From the NCBI RefSeq assembly GCF_024323335.1, contig NC_066579.1:352291400-352355399 (forward strand): 64,000 bases of DNA. Reading direction: 5' to 3'. The translations under genes were made by a program, and so were the position numbers. Positions 58,257 to 64,000 of this stretch are shown piece by piece; position 1 is the stretch's first letter; each line of letters begins with the position of its first letter. The notes under the pieces were generated by a model. It saw only the letters and a list, made by a program, of their open reading frames with translations. It searched no databases and was not told the DNA's origin. Origin of the DNA: Lathyrus oleraceus (Eukaryota; Streptophyta; Magnoliopsida; Fabales; Fabaceae).

Positions 58257-59840
58257 TCACTCCTACAAAAATATATCTATGGTAATATTCTATTATCTCG
58301 GTTAATCAATAAATCTAAATCTAAGTAATTGTTGTTATTTAGGAATCTGCGTATCACTATGGTCAATAATAATAATCATGGTGATATATTGAGGCTTACG
58401 AGTTTCGAATGCCAACACTAATATTTTTCCATTTTTTGTATATAATAAATAGTGTGTCCATTAATTTTTACATTTATACAAAAACTAAAAATAATTTCAT
58501 CACGGTTTTATTTTTCAACCGTGGTTATATGTCGCCTAAAATTAATATTTTTCACTACAGTTGGTCTTTTCAATTATGGTGAAATGTGTTTATTTAAACT
58601 TAAAATATATCAGATTTAGTTTATTTCCTTCAGAACACAAGTGTCCTGATGAAGAACAGACGAAAGAGATAGCGAAATTGACTTCCAAACTTCATCTTCT
58701 CACCTCTCATTCATTTCTTGGAACGTCTAAATGTCTTGTTCTTACAAGACAAAAGCGAGTGCACACGAAGGGCGTTTCTTGATCACAACATCTTCTTTAA
58801 TTTACGGTACATTCTCTATTTCATCACTTTTATCACTATTCATGTTAAGTTTTAGATTTTGGTGTTGTTAAATGTTATATTGTTGCGAATAAAAATCGAT
58901 AACAAAACCATATTTCTATGTAGTGTGTGTATGAACCTCTAGTGTGTTGTGTGAATGTAGGTTGTATATATGCGAGAGTGTTGTTGTATATATGTGTATG
59001 CAGTATATGCCCATATTATTATGTTGCGTGTAGCATTAGTGTTCGATTCATATATGTGTTGTTGTGTTTGAGTGATATTGAGATTGTTTTTATGTTGTTG
59101 AAAATGTTATATATTGTTGTGATTGAATAATATGAAAATGAAGATTGTTTTATAGCTTGTTGTGTTGTTGTATTGTTAAATGTTTCTACAAGTTTTTGAT
59201 ATAAATTTTAGATTTTATTATGGATCGTAGTTGAATGAAAGCCGATAGATTAGGTCCGATGTATGAAAAAGAAGTTCTTGAATTCCTTGAATAAGGGGAG
59301 AAAAATATTTCCAACAATATTCGACTATTTTATTGTCCTTGTTTTGTATGTGAGATTATCAAAAAATTTCAAAGAAAGAAATATTCCATCACCTATACTG
59401 TGATAGAATTTGTCAAAATTATGCAATATGGGCGTGACATTGCGAAGTGGACAAAAATCAAAATGCGACGTCACAAAGGCATGAAGTTGATGAAGATATG
59501 AATGATCGATTAGAAGACATGATCCGTGATATTGGAGAATCTTCTTTTAAGAATGCTCATTTTTATGATAGTTTATGTAGTGATATGGATGCGTCTTTAT
59601 ATAAGGGGTGCACGCATTTTACACGATTGTCCACGGTGTTAAAATTATTTAATCTAAAGGCAACAAATGGGTGGACGGATAAAAGTTTCATGGAATTGCT
59701 TGGTTTGCTAAAACAAATGCTGCCAAAAGATAACAATTTTGTGGGATCGTTGTTATGAGGCCAAGAATATATTGTGTCCAATGGGCTTGGAGTATATCAA
59801 AATACATGCATGTGCTTACTGGTGTTTTTAGTAAAAAATC
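58257..59840 (+). mobile_element. CACTA (En/Spm-like) transposon relic, 5' part
   Basis: The candidate terminus CACTCCTACAAAAATATATC at 58257 resembles a CACTACAAAAA end with a small insertion. Subterminal words follow: TCACGGTTTTATTTTTCAACC and GTGGTTATATGTCG near 58500, CACTACAGTTGG at 58553. A transposase remnant is at 59219-59830. The 3' end is not present. The 5' edge is uncertain; 58553 is an alternative start. Confidence 0.6.
59219..59830 (+). pseudogene. CACTA transposase N-terminal remnant
   Basis: The plus strand reads MDRS, a stop, MKADRLGPMYEKEVLEFLE near 59219-59290. After shifts comes the clear frame 59447-59758: DRLEDMIRDIGESSFKNAHF, GCTHFTRLSTVLKLFNLKAT, GWTDKSFMELLGLLKQMLPK. 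A one-base shift at about 59755 leads to YEAKNILCPMGLEYIKIHAC. These are the ordered landmarks of plant CACTA TNP2-type transposases before the catalytic domain. The catalytic region is absent, so it is inactive. Confidence 0.8.
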
Positions 59841-59966
59841 ACGAGTATAGTTCACTTAAAAGATTAATCTGAAAAATCTCAAAGACAATCTATGTAAAGA
59901 AAATATATAATGAAGGGTAATAAATCAACTGAATGCAAGAAATAAACTTTTGATAAAGATAAAAAG

Positions 59967-62414
59967 TGTAACAACCTGTATAATATATATCTAGAATAAT
60001 ATCATACAAGTGTTAATTATTGGTACTGTCACAACATAATTGCCTAATGACATCATTATATACACATGTCCAAACTAAAAACATCTAAGAAACATGTTAT
60101 ACAATAAAGCCTAAGCATAAAATCTAAGAACTATGTACAATATCTTCATTGTACACAACTCCACAGTGGAAGATCATAATAATTAGCATCCTTTGAAACA
60201 TCAATGCACAACATCCTCTTGCAATTTAATCTGCAAAACAATACCTGAAAAACAAAAACAATATTGGGGTGAGATAATAATCTCAGTGAGTTCTCCTATC
60301 CTATGGACCCACTCGGCTCTACAGGGTTTTCTAGTCAAATCCTAACTTAAGTCCTCATCTCTCGCTACATGTGTATCATTCACATAAGATAACTAAGACT
60401 CGAGTGTCTAATGGATATTCATAATGTATGTAAACATGTCACATGAGTTATCATAACTCAAACAATCACTATTTGGATTCACGAAACGTCAATCCCTAAA
60501 CAGACCTACGTCTAAGCCAGGCTCGGTTCACGCATACTCGTATGATTCGACTTTTGTGGTGAATATCGGGTCCTCTATGAGACTTAAACTCAGTTCAAGT
60601 GACCATTATCCGTATGGGTCTCTAACCCACTTAGGGTATATTTCACCATACGTGCCTCTAACCCACTTAGGTGTCCACCTTTCCCCCATGTCCGCCATGG
60701 TTGGGACTCAAACCCAATTGAGGCACGAATCATTGGATCCACATCTCCACTTACCGATTTACCTAAGCCTTTGAAGTAGTATGTTCACAATCACATCCGA
60801 ATACATGATTAATTCTCCTATACCCGTGATTGTTCTCATCAATCACTAGGTAATCATTCATCTTAACGTCCTGTTCCATCTTCCATAATCTTAGCTCATG
60901 CTCTTACTAGTATATATCTTGAGTTACATGGTTAACTTTGGGAATATCTTATTCATGTTCCTCCTCAGAAGTATAACTCACGAATCCTTTCAATAGGGTA
61001 AAGTATGGTTGTATACAACAAGTATTACGCACATGGGGGTGCACATCCGAAGCCATGAACCCAAGAAATTATCCAATGCCATATTCTGACTAACCATTTT
61101 ACACCTTACTAACACATATACAAAATTACTGAACTGACCTCCTCAAAATCACCACTCGGTGAGTCTCTTCCAGATTCACTCCTTATAGTTCTTCGTAGTC
61201 ATAATAGTGATACACCAAAGACTAACTAACATTGAGTATGGTTCATTAGGTTGTTTCCTCAAACGTCAAACTCCTTTGACATCTATGCAGATGGTCAACT
61301 ATGCAATACCCCTTCAGAATTTCCAATTTCGAAACTATCAAACTAGCTTGCAATAATTTGCATCTTTATCACCAACACACACATCTAAAGCGCTACACCT
61401 AAGAGATTTAGCATACCCTCAGGTTCAACAAGGTGTGAACATCATACTCCATGTTCAACCAACCAAACACTACTCAGAAAGATAAATAACAATCAGACTT
61501 CCAATAATCCGCTCTTAATCTTGCAACTCAAACAAGATGCACTTAAGATAAACTTTAACATTACCACACACTTATGACTAGAATTTTCTTCCAAACCAAT
61601 ACCCGCTACAAACTTCATCATACCAGGGTTACTTATCTAGATGACTTGCTACAGACAATCCTCATTGTCTCCTCATAAGCTCTTGCACCATAGCTTATTT
61701 CACATCCTACACTTAGTCCCCATACTCAAGCTTGGCTTGTCTTCCATTGTCTACCATAGACTCAACTTGTCGGAACATAAGATTCACTATTCAACAAAGA
61801 GTGTGTTACTTCACATCCATCTCAAGACAAGGAATCCATTACACACACTTGTGACCATCATGCCACTATCATATGCTTTCTTAATACCAAGTCTTAACTT
61901 TCTCCACTATACTTCATCCTATATAAATCTCCGCATGGGAATGATCATCAACCACACACCCCTATCTTAGCCTCAATACAATCCTTATAACTCCATAGTC
62001 TCCTTATCTAAAGTGCATTCCATTATGATGATTATAATGCAAGGTTTACATTTCTCCCAAACTCTATGTCTGCTTCTTTTCTACGGTAGGCCCCCTAACT
62101 CCAATAATAAAACCATTCTACTAGAATTCCTCGAATCTAAATTACTTTCTATTTTCCTCAACACAAATCTCATTCAACCAATCCTACTAGAGATTCAGTT
62201 GTTATATAATGCTTATTGTCTCTTCGACACAAATCTCTTTCAACTGATCCTTAGGTAACTCATCATTTCATAGTGGTATCTTACTAACACTAAACTCCTG
62301 ATGAACTATATTGAACCTGATCTCCCTTCTAAGACTGGGTATACTTGGTTTATCTGTGCATACATATTCCACTTAGAATAGAAAGTCATATCCTCGAGTC
62401 TCTCCTTAGACTTC
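59967..62414. repeat. unassigned repeat, possible chromovirus-type LTR remnant
   Basis: Starts with TGTAACAACC at 59967 (GGTTGTTACA on the minus strand, a chromovirus-like LTR end). CCTATGGACCCACTCGGCTCT near 60300 and two copies of TCTAACCCACTTAGG at 60612-60680 follow. There is no PBS next to the edge and no domain in the short open frames (for example 61641-61970, 62013-62258). The assignment is tentative. Confidence 0.3.
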
Positions 62415-64000
62415 TGTAGCGGTAAATTCATGAACGTCAAACTATGGATAAGCTTAACGTCAATAAAACCAGAGTCGCCACCGTGCTTTTATTATTTCCA
62501 AAGGAAAAGGGAAAAGTACAAACAAAACCCAAAGATAAGAAGTTTTCAAATCAAAACTAATAAAATGTCAGAGATTACAGGTAAGGGGGTTGGTTACACA
62601 GAGGGAAGGTGTTAGCACCCAAAGTGTCCTAGGTACTCCTAGGGAGCCCTTTTTATGTGTGTATGTGTGTTTGGTATAAAATGATGTTTGAGAAAAATAG
62701 AGTGTGGGGATGAGAAAAGAGCTCATTGATTATATTTTTTTGTTTGACAAGACCTTCGGACTTGTGCCTACGTACCAACATAAAAATGAGGGATCAAAAC
62801 CTCGTAGTTCGTGGTAAAAATTTCAAAATGAATGGATTACTTTTAATCAAAATTTAAGTTAAAAGAGGCACAAAGGGCCCAAAAGTTTGAATGAGTGTTA
62901 GTTCTTTTTGTCTTTTGAAATTTTAAGTCAAATATGGTTAAGTTTATTTACAAGTTTGATTTAAGAAAATAGTTTGAAAATTCAATGGCATAAGGCCAAA
63001 GTTTTTATTTGAAATAATGTCTTAGTTTGAAATCAAAAGCAAAGAAAGTTTTTGAAAAAGGGGAGAGATTTTGAAATTTAAGAAGTGGGAGGAGGTGAAG
63101 AGACTAATCCTAAGCATAAAATTAAAAGTTAAGAGCTGAAAAGATCTGACCAATGGGATGCAATCCAACAGACAAGAATGTCATATAGAAAACCCACTTT
63201 CCATTTGGACTTTGAATCAAGCAATTATCAACAAGCAATTGGCAATATCAGACATCATGAAGATCAAGGCATCAAATAAAGATGGCCACATCCTAGCAAG
63301 CAAATCCCATAGCTAGCAGTCTTCTTTGTCTTCTCATGTATCATATAAAATACTCCTTGATTAACTCAGAATAATGCATCAGACATAAGATCAAAATAAC
63401 ATTTGCATCAAGGCCATGTAGCAGATAAGTTCAAATAGATTCCAATACTTGCATCAGATGAATGCTCAAATCACAATAACTTGGTCTTAAAATTTTGGCA
63501 TTGGCCATGTCCTTTTGCATATGGAATGTTGCCTAATCCTAAGTCCAAAAGTTCAGATCAAGCCCAACAATCCACCAAACATTTTTTTGAGTTTTTGTTG
63601 TTTATTAGGTATTTTAAGGCCCCAAGACGATAGGCACAAACAAATATATACAATTACAACATATGGCTCAAATGAGCAAAGTGAAAATGGCATAAACATA
63701 AACAAGTTAAATGATATGATAATGAATGGTAAATGACTTGAAATTAAATTGCATAAAGTAAATGACTTGAAAGTAAAGCAATATTAATAAGAATTAGTCA
63801 AATGTTAGTCAAAGTTAATTATGTTAGTGGTGTTTTGCTTTTCAATTGATTAAGTCATTCTTTGGAGAACACTCAACCATCTATTCACAAGCATGAATCC
63901 TTGAACCAAGACATCTTCCAAAGGAAGGAAAAAAGGCCAAGTTTCCACATAATACCATGAAAGATGAGAGATTTACAATCTCATTTACTAGAATGATATG
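62415..64000. repeat. Ogre-like Ty3/gypsy LTR sequence, runs off the right edge
   Basis: Starts at TGTAGCGGTAAATTC (62415). The words AGAGTCGCCACCG, GGTTACACAGAGGGAAGG, GTGTTAGCACCCAAAGTG and TCCTAGGTACTCCTAGGGAG at 62470-62650 are ones I associate with Ogre LTRs of pea and vetch. No coding sequence. The strand and the far end cannot be set from this window. Confidence 0.45.

Noticed and set aside
60556..60774. 72-codon plus frame in the unassigned repeat
   Set aside because: Low-complexity Ser/Leu/Tyr sequence that simply follows the repeated TCTAACCCACTTAGG words.

Overview
The window is plant nuclear DNA, most probably from a legume of the pea/vetch/clover type. It is AT-rich and has two spliced plant genes with GT-AG introns. 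The rest is dominated by nested Ty1/copia (SIRE/Maximus-like) and Ty3/gypsy (Athila- and Tat-like) retrotransposons, L1-type LINE relics, a CACTA relic and, at the right edge, sequence resembling the legume Ogre element. The lineage calls rest on family resemblance read by eye; no search was run.

Left (1-5.9 kb): a minus-strand copia element enters from the left edge. Its gag and pol are both fully open but lie in different frames, and the reverse-transcriptase YVDD box reads YVND. Its 5' LTR ends about 24 bp before the start codon of a plus-strand four-exon MAIN-like (plant mobile domain) gene at 5947-8134. That gene has a frameshifted Pro/Gln-rich tail. Behind it lie a cluster of GGCGCC palindromes, a MITE-like element (8979-9383), a decayed plus-strand Tat-type gypsy element (about 9630-13965) with gag-protease remnants and an antisense reading frame, and two minus-strand LINE relics (14.0-17.3 kb).

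Centre (18.8-19.8 kb): the only gene that looks like an intact ordinary cellular gene is an FCS-like zinc finger (FLZ/DUF581) gene with two exons, a TATA box and a poly(A) signal.

Right (21.8-64 kb): this is a set of nested insertions. An Athila-like, gag-protease-only gypsy element (21792-35826, minus) carries inside its 3' LTR a young non-autonomous element of 7.65 kb (22762-30413). That insert has 1.87/1.89 kb LTRs and a perfect 5-bp target duplication. Next is an older copia element on the minus strand (36788 to about 55.9 kb). It is split inside its reverse transcriptase by a SIRE-like element with an env-like frame (40829-50135), and inside its integrase by an inverted-repeat DNA element (about 51.7-53.1 kb). 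A rearranged plus-strand LINE fragment abuts its gag. The CACTA relic (58.26-59.84 kb), an unassigned repeat (60-62.4 kb) and the Ogre-like end follow.

The coding elements carry recognisable parts of a retrotransposition cycle: gag, protease, integrase, RT, RNase H, primer binding sites and polypurine tracts. Every element fully inside the window is broken or non-autonomous. The non-autonomous 7.65-kb element shares its PBS, PPT and LTR-edge motifs with the SIRE-like element, so it was probably mobilised by such a relative. I found no CRISPR array, operon, tRNA or rRNA gene.
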